NCBI RefSeq assembly: GCF_029892845.1
Contig: NZ_JARXVT010000001.1
Location: 1-64,000 of the forward strand
Direction of reading: 5' to 3'
DNA from: Aurantimicrobium minutum
Lineage (GTDB): Bacteria; Actinomycetota; Actinomycetes; Actinomycetales; Microbacteriaceae
DNA: 64,000 nt
How positions within the stretch are numbered: the stretch's first letter is position 1; each line of letters opens with the position of its first letter. The position numbers were made by a program, and so were the translations under genes. This document shows positions 9,769 to 18,713 of the stretch, piece by piece. Below the pieces are notes generated by a model. The model was not told the DNA's origin, made no database searches, and saw only the letters and a program-made list of their open reading frames with translations.

Positions 9769-11505
9769 ATGTCTGCAGGTTGCTGCTCAGCACACCCCGT
9801 TACCCAAGATCACCTCGGCGCAGCTCTCAGCTCCGCCGGAACAACCGTCACCGCTGCGAATCACGCTGCTGGAAAGACCGTCGGGGCTTCTGCTGAGATT
9901 CTGGTTGTCGGCACGATTGCCACAGGCAATCCTGCTGCCCCTCTGGCAGAAGCAATGGCTATCTCTGGTGGAGCCATCATCGGCATCGGTGCACTCAAGG
10001 ATGTTGAAGGTCTTGTTGATTCCTCGACCAAGACGGTCAAGCCTGAGGGTGTTGTTGTTCCAGGCCTCATCGAGCCCCACATGCACATCTGGACTTCACT
10101 GCTCAACCTCACCTGGACCGATGTGTCCCACGAAGTGTGTGCGACATTCGACGATGTCGTTGCCGCGCTCAAGACCGCAGCAGCAGCTACACCTGCTGGA
10201 CAGTATGTCTTGGGCAAGCTCTTTGACCCCAGCTTGTTCCCCGGTGAACCTGATCTGACCCTTGACATCCTCGACCAGATTTCCCCCAACAACCCAGTCA
10301 TCGTAATGAACGCTTCGATGCACTACCTCTACGCAAACTCTGCCGCGTTTGCAGCCGCCGGCATTACCTACGACACCCCAGATCCAGTCGGTGGCAACTT
10401 CGGTCGTGCTGACGGCAAGCTCACAGGGGTTATCGGCGAGGCTCCAGCAATGATGATGGTGTTGGCCACGTTCCCCAAGCCCTCTGCTCAGGAGCTGGCA
10501 GCTGGCATCACTGAGATATTGAATGAGTGTGCCAAGCAAGGAGTCACCTCACTTCGTGAAGGTGCCACCGGCACCCTTGCCGGTGTGAGCGAATTGGCCA
10601 TGTTGCACCAACTCAATGGTGCGAAGCGTCTGCCCGTTCGTGTTTCCACTGCACAGTTCGCGATTATGGCCGGCAAGACTCCAGAACAGGTTGCACAAAC
10701 CTGGAAGGACGCTGGTGTCACCCCATTTAGTGGCGACGAAATGGTTCGTGCGGATGCCTGGAAGGTCGTCGCAGACGGATCCAACCAAGGTCGTTCGGGC
10801 TACTTCATGCAGCCATACCTCGGTGAAAACAACGGTGGTCACGGCAACTGGACGCCTGAGACATTGCGCGGTGCGATTCGCGCCGGCCTGAACGATGGCT
10901 GGCAGATCAACGTGCACACCAATGGTGATGCTGCAGTGGAAATGGCGCTCGAAGCTATGGAAGAAATCCTTCCCGGCAGCGCTAACGCTGATTTGCGCCA
11001 CGCATTTGTGCATTACTCCGTCACAACGGATGACCAGCTCGCGCGCACAGCCAAGCTCGGCATCTCAGCAACTTTCTTGATGAACCACGTCCTCTACTGG
11101 GGCGCTGCCTTCCGTGACACCATTCTCGGCGCAGAGCGTGCAGACCGACTTGACCGCGTTGCCTCAGCAATCAAGGCAGGCATCAACGTCAGCTTGCACT
11201 CCGACTACAACGTGAGCAAGGTTCACCCCCTGTTGAGTGCTCAAACTGCAGTATTGCGTCGTTTGCAGGCAGATGGTTCTGTCCTCAACGCAGCTGAAAG
11301 CGCAACTCCCGCACAAGCACTAGCCGCAATCACCAGAGATGCAGCTTGGCAGATTCACGCAGATGACCGTGGCTCGCTCGAAGTGGGTAAGCGTGCTGAC
11401 TATGCCGTTCTAGACAGCAACCCCTGGACTTCTGATCCAGAAAGCTGGGACAAGATCGTGGTCAACGAAACCTATATCGATGGGACTCTCGCCTTCCAGG
11501 CGTAG
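9769..11505 (+). CDS. Amidohydrolase, YtcJ-like (Amidohydro_3)
   Basis: The 578-residue metal-dependent hydrolase resembles YtcJ-type proteins. The metal-binding HxH lies in GLIEPHMHIW. Further family marks are VIVMNASMHYLYANSAA, QINVHTNGDAAVEMAL, LRHAFVHY and SLHSDYNVSKVHPLLSAQTAV. The C-terminus has the usual GSLEVGKRADYAVLDSNPW strand returning to the N-terminal beta-sandwich. AAGGAG at 9757-9762 is well spaced for the ATG at 9769, so the upstream TTG (9739) is rejected. The mature start MSAGCCSAHP with paired Cys is unusual. Substrates of this family are diverse amides or N-acyl compounds. The true substrate is unknown. Confidence 0.88.
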   Translation: MSAGCCSAHPVTQDHLGAALSSAGTTVTAANHAAGKTVGASAEILVVGTIATGNPAAPLAEAMAISGGAIIGIGALKDVEGLVDSSTKTVKPEGVVVPGLIEPHMHIWTSLLNLTWTDVSHEVCATFDDVVAALKTAAAATPAGQYVLGKLFDPSLFPGEPDLTLDILDQISPNNPVIVMNASMHYLYANSAAFAAAGITYDTPDPVGGNFGRADGKLTGVIGEAPAMMMVLATFPKPSAQELAAGITEILNECAKQGVTSLREGATGTLAGVSELAMLHQLNGAKRLPVRVSTAQFAIMAGKTPEQVAQTWKDAGVTPFSGDEMVRADAWKVVADGSNQGRSGYFMQPYLGENNGGHGNWTPETLRGAIRAGLNDGWQINVHTNGDAAVEMALEAMEEILPGSANADLRHAFVHYSVTTDDQLARTAKLGISATFLMNHVLYWGAAFRDTILGAERADRLDRVASAIKAGINVSLHSDYNVSKVHPLLSAQTAVLRRLQADGSVLNAAESATPAQALAAITRDAAWQIHADDRGSLEVGKRADYAVLDSNPWTSDPESWDKIVVNETYIDGTLAFQA

Positions 11506-11527
11506 CCCTTCCTATCGGGATTCTCTC

Positions 11528-11558
11528 CATGCTCCAAGGCTTGTAGCCTTGGAGCATG
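11528..11558 (+). promoter_or_regulatory. Perfect hairpin covering the start codon of the next gene
   Basis: Arms 11528-11540 (CATGCTCCAAGGC) and 11546-11558 pair perfectly over 13 bp around TTGTA. The right arm contains both GGAG (11551-11554) and the ATG (11556-11558) of the downstream gene. It could hold translation off, or act as the upstream gene's terminator, though the T run after it is weak (TGTTT). Confidence 0.6.
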
Positions 11559-12365
11559 GCTGTTTCCCCCACAGAACTTCTCGACATTGCTCGCACCATC
11601 GCTCTCGAAGCCGGTGAGCTCATTGCCCGTCGTCGAAGTGAGGGTGTTGTCGTTGCTGACACTAAGTCCAGCTCCATTGATGTGGTGACGTTCGCAGACC
11701 GCGAGTGCGAAGAGTTCGTCAAGGGTCGTCTCGCTGAGCTTCGTCCCGAGGACGGCTTCTATGGCGAAGAGGGCGGAGACTCCACTGGAACGTCAGGCCT
11801 GACCTGGATTGTTGACCCCATTGATGGCACGGTCAACTACCTCTACGGCATCCCACAGTTCGCGGTGAGCATTGCTGTGGTCGAAGGAACACCAGACCCA
11901 GGTTCTTGGAAGCAACTCGCTGGTGTTGTGTTCAATCCCATGAATGACGAGCTCTACTTCGCCTCCCTGGGAGGTGGTGCTTTCCTCACCAAAGCAGGAA
12001 ATACCGTGAAGCTCTCGGTCAACCAAGAAACCCTGTTGGCCCACACCTTGTTAGCAACCGGCTTCGCGTACAGTTCAGAATTGCGCGCTGAACAAGCAAT
12101 TGTCCTCAACCGGGTACTCCCTGCTGTGAGGGACATCCGCCGAGCTGGGGCAGCTTCGTTGGATCTGTGTGCCGTGGCATCTGGTCAGCTCGATGCTTAC
12201 TACGAACGCGACACGAAGCCCTGGGACTATGCAGCGGGAAGCCTTGTGCTGCGTGAAGCTGGAGGAGTCGTCGGTGGTTTGAATGGTGCTCCAGAGGGCC
12301 GGGAGATGCTCTTGGCGTCGAATTCGCACCTCTTTTCTCAGATAGAAAAAGTCCTGTTGGGCTAG
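11556..12365 (+). CDS. Inositol monophosphatase family protein
   Basis: The 269-residue Mg-dependent phosphatase has the IMPase signature: GEEGG near residues 70-74, WIVDPIDGTVNY with Asp87 and Asp90, and WDYAAGSLVLREAGG with Asp224. Actinobacterial members hydrolyse inositol phosphate, histidinol phosphate or related sugar phosphates, and sequence alone does not separate these. The ATG at 11556 sits inside a perfect hairpin with GGAG only 1 bp upstream, so initiation is probably leaderless or structure-controlled. No good alternative start exists nearby. Confidence 0.88.
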   Translation: MAVSPTELLDIARTIALEAGELIARRRSEGVVVADTKSSSIDVVTFADRECEEFVKGRLAELRPEDGFYGEEGGDSTGTSGLTWIVDPIDGTVNYLYGIPQFAVSIAVVEGTPDPGSWKQLAGVVFNPMNDELYFASLGGGAFLTKAGNTVKLSVNQETLLAHTLLATGFAYSSELRAEQAIVLNRVLPAVRDIRRAGAASLDLCAVASGQLDAYYERDTKPWDYAAGSLVLREAGGVVGGLNGAPEGREMLLASNSHLFSQIEKVLLG

Positions 12366-12495
12366 GGGATTTCACCCCTATTTCACCTTTTCTGGGTGGT
12401 CTTTCTCAGGCTTCATCTGTAGCGTTAACCATTCCGTTATATTTCATCCCGTTGGGCACGCGTCCCGGGTAATGAACACGTAAGGATTTGTTTCA

Positions 12496-13788
12496 GTGGC
12501 ACAGGACCCCAATGAGCTTTCTGCTGGTCTCCAGCAGAGTGGTTCTGGGGACCCTGCACAGCCATTAACTCGCCGTGAACTGCGTGCGCGTGAAGCACGA
12601 ATGGCTGACGAAAACCTGGCTTCGGAGCTCGAGCGTCAGATGCAAGGACTGCGTCCTGCATCACAGGAAATCACTGTTCCGGAGGCAGCTGTTGAAGCTC
12701 CTGTAGTTGAGATCGAAGCTCCTGTATTTGCCGTGGAAGCCGAAGCCCCTGTGCTGATGCGACGCGACCGCAGCAATCGACCACCTCTGGCGGAACAATC
12801 TTCAGCTCCTGTGGAAGCAGTAGTTCCAGCCCCTGTGGTTGCTGATCCTGTATCGGCCGAAGCGAATACCCCCATCACGGGTATGCAGTCCATTTCTCAG
12901 CCCGTCATCACTGAAGCACCGGAGAGCACGGCAACTCTCCCGGCTCCCATCTCGTTGATTGCTCAGATGTCTACTCCTGCCCCTCCCGCACCTTCGGTGA
13001 AGGTGCGACTCAAGCACAAACGTCGTTCAACACAGCCACAGATTGTGGCCCCCAAGTCTCGCAAGCGACGTGGGGCACAGATCTTCAGCATGGTGGCCAT
13101 GGCTTTTGTCGCCGGCCTTGCCATTGCCACGAGTGTTCCAGCCAATGCGTTGCTCTCTCCAGAACAGGTTGCTCTGCAAGCCGAGCTTGCCCGCACAAGC
13201 ACCCTGGCAATCGGTGACGGCCAAAGCGTGGAGGGCACGGGTGAGAACGTCAATGCTGGCCGCGACGGTGTGAGTGTTTCTGCTGCGCAGGCTGTCCCAA
13301 CTGCAGGCGCTTACGCTCCCAAGAAGCTCAACGTCAACGTTCCCTTGTCGACAAACGGAATGCGCTGGCCAGTGGACGAGGTCAAGATTTCTTCCCCGTT
13401 CGGAGCACGAAGTCTGTGGGGAACCTATAACTTCCACACCGGCCTGGACATTGACCCTGCCTACGGAACTCCCATTTATTCAGTAGCCGACGGAATCGTG
13501 TCTTTGGTTGAGAACCCAGGTCCGACATGTGGCGTTGCGGTATTCATTGAGCACAACGTAGATGGCACCAAATTCACCAGCGTGTATTGCCACATGGAGT
13601 TGGGCTCACCCACGGTGACCGCAGGTCAAACCGTCAAGAAGGGCGACTTCGTCGGCAACATTGGTTCGACCGGTTTAACAACCGGCCCCCACGTTCACTT
13701 GGAAATCCGAGTCGCGGATTCACCCGTGGATCCCTATTCATTCCTGGTGCAGCACGCAGGTAAGGCTCCCAACGAGGTTTGGGACTAA
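12496..13788 (+). CDS. Membrane-anchored M23 (LytM-type) peptidase
   Basis: The 430-residue protein has a long cytoplasmic, Ala/Pro/Glu-rich low-complexity N-terminus (about 1-195), a basic stretch (RLKHKRR, KSRKRRGAQ) and one membrane segment (about 198-215). The extracellular C-terminal M23 metallopeptidase domain has Zn ligands His314 and Asp318 in HTGLDID and His399/His401 in GPHVHLEI. Such enzymes cut peptidoglycan cross-links or activate amidases. The GTG start at 12496 has AAGGA 9 bp upstream. The stop overlaps the convergent alpha-glucosidase stop by 4 bp (CTAA). The catalytic set is complete, so an active enzyme is expected. Confidence 0.9.
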   Translation: MAQDPNELSAGLQQSGSGDPAQPLTRRELRAREARMADENLASELERQMQGLRPASQEITVPEAAVEAPVVEIEAPVFAVEAEAPVLMRRDRSNRPPLAEQSSAPVEAVVPAPVVADPVSAEANTPITGMQSISQPVITEAPESTATLPAPISLIAQMSTPAPPAPSVKVRLKHKRRSTQPQIVAPKSRKRRGAQIFSMVAMAFVAGLAIATSVPANALLSPEQVALQAELARTSTLAIGDGQSVEGTGENVNAGRDGVSVSAAQAVPTAGAYAPKKLNVNVPLSTNGMRWPVDEVKISSPFGARSLWGTYNFHTGLDIDPAYGTPIYSVADGIVSLVENPGPTCGVAVFIEHNVDGTKFTSVYCHMELGSPTVTAGQTVKKGDFVGNIGSTGLTTGPHVHLEIRVADSPVDPYSFLVQHAGKAPNEVWD

Positions 13789-15428
13789 ACCATCCACACT
13801 GCAGAGGCAGGTGTGAGAACACCTGAGCTGCTGTCAGCACTGTCGAGGATGATCTCTCCAGCTGGCAACGTGAAGTCTTCTTCGCTGTAGTTGATAAACG
13901 CGGTCACGTCGCCATTGCGGAATCCCAGAACATTGTCTGGAGTTCCTTCAATCCACTCGAGGGTGCCATCACCCAGCGCCCGATCCTTTCGGATCGCCAG
14001 CGCTGAAGTGTAGAGCGCAAGAGTTGAAGCAGAGTTGGCTTCCTGGAGATCACGCGCATACTCGCGATAGACCGCAGGCTGAGGCAACCAAGGTTCACCG
14101 GCAGGGCCAAAGCCATAGTTTGTCGCTTCTGCTTCCCAGGGGAGAGGAACGCGACATCCGTCGCGGCCATAGGACTTCCCAGCAGTGCGGAAGAACGTGG
14201 GGTCTTGCCGTTTGTCATCGGGAATATCGATGGAATCGGGAAGACCCAGCTCTTCCCCCTGATACATATAGGTAACACCGGGAAGTGCCAGCATCATCGC
14301 TGATGCTGCGCGGCTTCGGGCTAAGCCAAGTAAGCGGTCCGGTTTGGGCTCAGTCAACGGTCCGATACCGGTAATGCGGTCAGCAGTCTTGGCGTTGGGA
14401 TCGAGCACAAGACGCGTTGCGTGGCGGATCTGGTCGTGGTTAGAAAGCACCCAAGTACTCGGCGCACCCACAGCATGGAATGCCGAGATCGAGTCCTTGA
14501 TCACCTGACGCATCTGCTCGCCATTCCAGCGTGTGACCAGGAACGGGAAGTTGAACGCCTGCTGCATCTCATCTGGACGCACCCACTTGGCCATCTTGGT
14601 CAGCGGCTCAACAAATGCTTCAGCACAGAGGATGCGCTCGCCGGGGTATTCCTCTAGTAGAGCGTGCCACTCACGGTAGATCTCGTGAACACCATCGTGA
14701 CCAAAGTATGGGTTCTCTGGACGAATCTCTGCAGGGGTGTTCCAGTACTCCTCGTCGCGGCGGAAGTCTGGAAGGCCTGGTTCCTTGGAGAGACCGTGGG
14801 CCACGTCCACGCGGAAACCATCCACGCCACGGTCGAGCCAGAAGCGCAGAATCTCCAAGAAGCGGTCACGAACCCAACGGTTCGTCCAGTCGAAGTCGGG
14901 CTGGCTGGAGTCGAAGAGGTGGAGATACCACTGGCCAGGAGTGCCATCAGCATTTGTGGTGCGCGTCCAGGCAGGGCCGCCAAAGACGGACTCCCAGTTA
15001 TTTGGTGGGAGTTCACCGTTCACGCCCGTGCCCTCTCGGAACATGAAGCGTGCACGCTCTTCGCTGCCTTCACCGGCAGCAAGAGCTTCCACAAACCAGG
15101 GGTGTTCAGACGAGCAGTGGTTAGGGACCAAGTCCACAATGACCTTGAGCCCCAGGCTGTGCGCTGTGGACTTCATTGCATCAAAGTCTGCGAGCGTGCC
15201 AAAGAGGGGATCCACGTCGCAGTAGTCAGCAACGTCGTAGCCAGCATCCTTCTGAGGACTGGTCATGAAAGGGGAGAGCCAGATGGCGTCGACGCCGAGT
15301 TCTTTAAGCTTGGGCAAACGCGAGGTGATGCCTGCCAGGTCCCCCATGCCGTCACCGTTTGCATCCGCGAAAGATCGAGGATAAATCTGGTAAATAACGG
15401 AGGAACGCCACCACTCTTTTGTCGTCAT
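13785..15428 (-). CDS. GH13 alpha-glucosidase (oligo-1,6-glucosidase-like)
   Basis: The 547-residue cytosolic GH13 enzyme hydrolyses short alpha-glucosides. All core motifs are visible: VIYQIYPRSF and GDGMGDLAGI at the start, DLVPNH (about 99-104), the nucleophile Asp208 in GFRVDVAHG, the acid/base Glu270 in ILCAEAF and the transition-state pair His331-Asp332 in LSNHDQ. Length and the QDPTFFRTAG region agree with the alpha-glucosidase/oligo-1,6-glucosidase subgroup rather than amylases. There is no signal peptide. The gene points away from the tRNA genes, and its stop overlaps the M23 peptidase stop. Confidence 0.93.
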   Translation of the reverse strand: MTTKEWWRSSVIYQIYPRSFADANGDGMGDLAGITSRLPKLKELGVDAIWLSPFMTSPQKDAGYDVADYCDVDPLFGTLADFDAMKSTAHSLGLKVIVDLVPNHCSSEHPWFVEALAAGEGSEERARFMFREGTGVNGELPPNNWESVFGGPAWTRTTNADGTPGQWYLHLFDSSQPDFDWTNRWVRDRFLEILRFWLDRGVDGFRVDVAHGLSKEPGLPDFRRDEEYWNTPAEIRPENPYFGHDGVHEIYREWHALLEEYPGERILCAEAFVEPLTKMAKWVRPDEMQQAFNFPFLVTRWNGEQMRQVIKDSISAFHAVGAPSTWVLSNHDQIRHATRLVLDPNAKTADRITGIGPLTEPKPDRLLGLARSRAASAMMLALPGVTYMYQGEELGLPDSIDIPDDKRQDPTFFRTAGKSYGRDGCRVPLPWEAEATNYGFGPAGEPWLPQPAVYREYARDLQEANSASTLALYTSALAIRKDRALGDGTLEWIEGTPDNVLGFRNGDVTAFINYSEEDFTLPAGEIILDSADSSSGVLTPASAVWMV

Positions 15429-15569
15429 GGAGCAAGTTTAGGCAGTGCGGGATGGACGCAAAATAGGTGACCGGTATGTCTCCAGACGCCCTGTGTTTTT
15501 AGCATGCGCTCAGAGGTGATAATCTCTTACGGTGCCAATTTTCGAGGGAAACCTTGAAGGTCTGGATAC

Positions 15570-15641
<72 letters not shown>

Positions 15642-15693
15642 CGATCATTCTTCGACTGCTGCAGGGTAACCTGCCTCACCGGCGGATGTTCGT

Positions 15694-15767
15694 GGCTGGG
15701 TAGCTCAGCTGGTTAGAGCGCACGACTCATAATCGTGAGGTCGGGGGATCGAGCCCCCCTCCAGCTA
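15694..15767 (+). tRNA. tRNA-Met (CAT anticodon, elongator-type)
   Basis: Anticodon stem CACGA/TCGTG closes the loop CTCATAA, giving anticodon CAT. The T arm is GGGGG-ATCGAGC-CCCCC. The acceptor GGCTGGG pairs with TCCAGCT using G-U pairs at both ends. CCA is not encoded. Its 3' half is duplicated at 18714-18756, which makes this tRNA the attachment site of the 3-kb insertion that follows. Confidence 0.92.
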
Positions 15768-15768
15768 C
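15726..15768 (+). repeat. Left attachment-like repeat (3' half of tRNA-Met)
   Basis: These 43 bp, from the anticodon loop to one base beyond the tRNA, match 18714-18756 at 39 positions. The last 25 bp (15744-15768) are identical to 18732-18756. Identity of a tRNA 3' end at both borders is the usual mark of integrase-mediated insertion. Confidence 0.8.
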
Positions 15769-15771
15769 TAG

Positions 15772-15801
15772 AAAAACTCCTGTAAACACGGGGGTTTTTT
15801 T
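15772..15801 (+). terminator. Terminator after tRNA-Met
   Basis: AACTCCTGT and ACGGGGGTT pair (with G-U pairs) around AAAC, followed by a T run to 15801. Confidence 0.75.
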
Positions 15802-15934
15802 AGTTATACAAGGTCTTGATTAGCGCGGATGTGCCCTTATGTAGCCATCAGTAAAGCCATTTGGCTAACCCGGTATTCCGGATGCGAAAAATGAATACCC
15901 CTGCGAATTGCACTGAACCCCAAAAGTTGGAGTG

Positions 15935-16816
15935 CTAATAGGGAGTCGTTTCTAAGTCTGTAAGGGATTGAGTCCGGTAGTCAACCGGACTCAATCCCTT
16001 CAGCTTTTCTTGCGTGCGTTCATAGTTGAACCAGTAAATCCAGTGATCTAGTTTCATCGTGAACTCGGCCATGCTTGAAAACGTGTTCCGCCTTAAGAAT
16101 TCTTCTTTGAAGTGACTGAAGAAGTTCTCTGCAACAGCATTGTCATGACAGTTGCCCTTGCGAGACATCGACTGAATAATTCCCCTCGAAGCCAGAGCGT
16201 GTTGATAGGAACGGTGGCGGTAATGCCATCCCTGATCCGAATGCATCACCAACCCGCTGCCCGGCTCAAGACGTGTGAAGGCCCTCTCCAGCATTGCCGT
16301 GACTAACCCCATCGTTGGCGTGGAGGCAAGGGCGTAAGAGATGACTTCACGGTTGAATAAATCAACCACGGGAGACAAATACTGCTTCTGCCCCAACACA
16401 TAAAACTCTGTCACGTCCGTGACCCACTTGCGTTGAGGCAGAGAAGCTTCAAAGTTCCTCGCGACAACATTCTCTGCCGTGTGTCCCTGCTCGCCCCGGT
16501 GAGAAGAATACGGCTTCTTCTTCCGAATTAGACTCAGACGTCCCTCTTCATGCATCAACTTCAACACTGTCTTGTGACTAATACGTATGCCATATTTATT
16601 CACCAAATCATTACGAATACGGCGATAACCATAAACACGAAAGAAGCCGTCCGAATACTTCCCCGTAATCAGTGAACGTGCCTGACTGTAGTGATCAACC
16701 CGGCCAGGTTTGCTGCGGTGATAGTAGAAAGAAGACGCAGATAACCCCACTGCTTCTAGCAACAATATGCGCGGAAACTCATGCTCTAATGATTCGACGA
16801 TGGCGGCTTTTCCCAA
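15935..16816 (-). CDS. IS3-family transposase OrfB (DDE catalytic domain)
   Basis: The 293-residue frame carries the IS3 catalytic core. YRRIRNDLVNKYGIRISHKTV is the HTH_21-like segment. First Asp in WVTDVTEF, second in VMHSDQGWHY, then the catalytic Glu region NAVAENFFSHFKEE, and the terminal NYERTQEKLKGLSPVDYR. The frame overlaps OrfA by 31 bp and its first in-frame start is a TTG within GGGAAAAG. It is therefore probably made mainly as an OrfAB fusion by -1 frameshifting near 16810-16817, the usual way in this family. No damage is seen. Confidence 0.93.
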   Translation of the reverse strand: MGKAAIVESLEHEFPRILLLEAVGLSASSFYYHRSKPGRVDHYSQARSLITGKYSDGFFRVYGYRRIRNDLVNKYGIRISHKTVLKLMHEEGRLSLIRKKKPYSSHRGEQGHTAENVVARNFEASLPQRKWVTDVTEFYVLGQKQYLSPVVDLFNREVISYALASTPTMGLVTAMLERAFTRLEPGSGLVMHSDQGWHYRHRSYQHALASRGIIQSMSRKGNCHDNAVAENFFSHFKEEFLRRNTFSSMAEFTMKLDHWIYWFNYERTQEKLKGLSPVDYRTQSLTDLETTPY

Positions 16817-17286
16817 AACCGTGGATCGCCCTCGATCATTAGAGCCTCCTGTTTTTTTAGAACAGCAACCTCCAGACGCAGTCTAAGAACTTCTTCCTCC
16901 AGCGTCTCCGGGCCAATAGTAACGACCTTCGCTCGACGGCCCTTTGGCTTTGGTTGTAATCCGGCCGGGCCATCAACACGATAAATCGCCACCCATTTAT
17001 TGAAAATACTTCGATTCGAAATATTGAAACGGGCAACAACTTCCGTCGTTGACAACCCAGCAAGAAACGCCTCAACCGCATCGACCTTCAACTCGACTGG
17101 ATACGTGTTGTTTCCCATAACACCCAAGCCTAGGAGCGTTCCTGCGGCATGTTTATCTCGCCAAACCCGAGATGTTGTGACAGAAATACGAAGCTTAGAG
17201 GCAACAGATTTATAGCCAAAGCCAGAACTGAAAAGATCAGCAGCCTGACGTCGAATATCTGACGTATGTGGTGATTGTTGGCCCAT
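16786..17286 (-). CDS. IS3-family transposase OrfA (DNA-binding)
   Basis: The 166-residue protein has two helix-turn-helix segments (about residues 8-45 and 62-100, the latter FLAGLSTTEVVARFNISNRSIFNKW). A C-terminal leucine-rich coiled coil (LEEEVLRLRLEVAVLKKQEALMIEG) follows, typical of OrfA multimerisation. The ATG at 17286 lies 40 bp inside the right inverted repeat. The 3' end overlaps orfB in the -1 frame at a run of G and A, the expected frameshift site. Confidence 0.92.
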   Translation of the reverse strand: MGQQSPHTSDIRRQAADLFSSGFGYKSVASKLRISVTTSRVWRDKHAAGTLLGLGVMGNNTYPVELKVDAVEAFLAGLSTTEVVARFNISNRSIFNKWVAIYRVDGPAGLQPKPKGRRAKVVTIGPETLEEEVLRLRLEVAVLKKQEALMIEGDPRFWEKPPSSNH

Positions 17287-17452
17287 ATGACTGAACCCCT
17301 CCTGTTAAGGACTCTCTATTACGAGTCCAACATTTGGGGTTCAGTGCAAATGCTGGGGGTAATTTTCTTGAACTTAATTCGTCGTTTTTGAGTTATGAAC
17401 GGTTACGTAAGTTAAAGGCGGCGTATAAAACTGTACTTTTGGCATAAAATTC

Positions 17453-18661
17453 TTGAAGTACCTATTTCCTGAAAGTGCTGTTCGCCAGCACTTCCTAGCA
17501 AACGAGTCTTCTTTGAAAAAGTTTTCTGCATCGTTACTTACTTTTATCGTGACAATGTTTTCGATTCTCATCCCCGGGGCAGCATTTGCTGTGGATCCCT
17601 CTGTTGAGCCTGGAACCATCGCTGTTGGGTCAGGGCCATTAGATGTCGCAATTACGGCTGATGGATCAACTGCCTATGTTGTTAACTACGACTCGGACAA
17701 CATCTCTGTAGTTAACTTGGCCACAGGAACTGCTGGCACACCTATCTCGGTAGGAAACCAACCAACTGCGTTCACCATTGCACCAAATGGCACCTTTGCC
17801 TACGTCGCAAATTTCAATAACGATAGCCCTTCGGATCTCACAAGAATCGCTTTACCGTCTGGAACTCCAACCACCATTCTCAGTGGTGCAGGCTTGGACG
17901 GACCACGATCAATCGTGTTCTCTCCAGATGGAACTAAGGCTTACGTTTCCAACCAGGGAATGGCAGCTAACGCAAAAATCTTTGTAATTGATACTGCCAC
18001 CAACACCAAACTTTCTGAGATTGCAGTTTCCCCGAGGCCTCAAAACATGGCGATTAACTCTGATGGGACCAAGCTTTTTGTTTCCCACTTTGATAACGGT
18101 GTCGTTAGCTTTATTGATCTCTCGACCAACGCAGTCACTACGCCGATTACTGGGCTCAGTGGACCTCAAGGACTTACTCTTGCTGGTACCAATTACGGCT
18201 TACTTTACGTGGCTAACCAAACTGGTAACTCAGTAAATGTTTACAATGCAGTTAACGGAACGCTTGTAACTTCGATTACCGGTTTTTCTTCCCCGGAGTC
18301 CGTCACCGTTAATCCTGGAAATACACAAATTTATGTCGCTAACCAGGGTGCTGATCAAATCAAAATAATTGACATTGCCACCAATGCGATCATTGCACCC
18401 ACACTCACAGTTGGCGATCTCCCCTTTTACGTAGCTTTTGCCCCCAACGGCCTCAAGGCTTACGTGCCAAATTATGGAAGCAACACATTAAGTGTCATCA
18501 GTTTCCCCCAGCCACCAGCTCCGCCAGCTCCCCAGCCAGCAGGTGAAACACTGGCTAATACTGGACAAGATCTGACGCTTGGCATGATCTCGGCAACGTT
18601 ATTGCTGGGTTTTGGAATTGTGAGCGTTCTGACAGGACGACGGATTCGCAGAATTCGTTAG
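17453..18661 (+). CDS. Secreted YVTN beta-propeller protein with LAxTG anchor
   Basis: The 402-residue exported protein has a signal peptide with a hydrophobic core (SASLLTFIVTMFSILIPG) ending AAFA before VDPSVEPGTI. It then has about seven repeats of the YVTN/YncE propeller type, for example TAYVVNYDSDNISVVNLATG and KAYVSNQG followed by IFVIDTATN. A Pro-rich linker (QPPAPPAPQPAGE) precedes LANTG, a hydrophobic segment and the tail RRIRRIR, a sortase-type sorting signal. The start is a TTG at 17453. A later ATG (17555) would cut the signal peptide. This is the only cargo-like gene in the tRNA-bounded insertion. The role is unknown. Such propellers usually mediate binding at the surface. Confidence 0.85.
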   Translation: MKYLFPESAVRQHFLANESSLKKFSASLLTFIVTMFSILIPGAAFAVDPSVEPGTIAVGSGPLDVAITADGSTAYVVNYDSDNISVVNLATGTAGTPISVGNQPTAFTIAPNGTFAYVANFNNDSPSDLTRIALPSGTPTTILSGAGLDGPRSIVFSPDGTKAYVSNQGMAANAKIFVIDTATNTKLSEIAVSPRPQNMAINSDGTKLFVSHFDNGVVSFIDLSTNAVTTPITGLSGPQGLTLAGTNYGLLYVANQTGNSVNVYNAVNGTLVTSITGFSSPESVTVNPGNTQIYVANQGADQIKIIDIATNAIIAPTLTVGDLPFYVAFAPNGLKAYVPNYGSNTLSVISFPQPPAPPAPQPAGETLANTGQDLTLGMISATLLLGFGIVSVLTGRRIRRIR

Positions 18662-18713
18662 GTCGGTGTTAGTAAGGGATCAGATTTATTGTTGATCACC
18701 GATACTTGGAAAT

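Larger units (their letters stand above)
15909..17348 (-). mobile_element. IS3-family insertion sequence, apparently complete
   Basis: The 1,440-bp element begins TG and ends CA. Terminal inverted repeats are 15909-15931 and 17326-17348 (TGCACTGAACCCCAAA then A or T then GTTGGA). It is flanked by a 3-bp duplication AAT (15906-15908 and 17349-17351). It carries orfA and orfB on the reverse strand in the usual overlapping arrangement. No stop or frameshift damages either frame. Confidence 0.9.

Noticed and set aside
12366-12495. Possible c-di-AMP (ydaO-type) riboswitch before the M23 peptidase
   Set aside because: Such switches often precede actinobacterial wall hydrolases, and GGGTAAT and CGTAAGGA look suggestive. 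However, the gap is only 130 bp and the conserved core and pairing are not found.
16786-16816. Frameshift mutation in the transposase
   Set aside because: The orfA/orfB overlap with a G/A-rich slip site is the normal programmed -1 frameshift arrangement of IS3-family elements.
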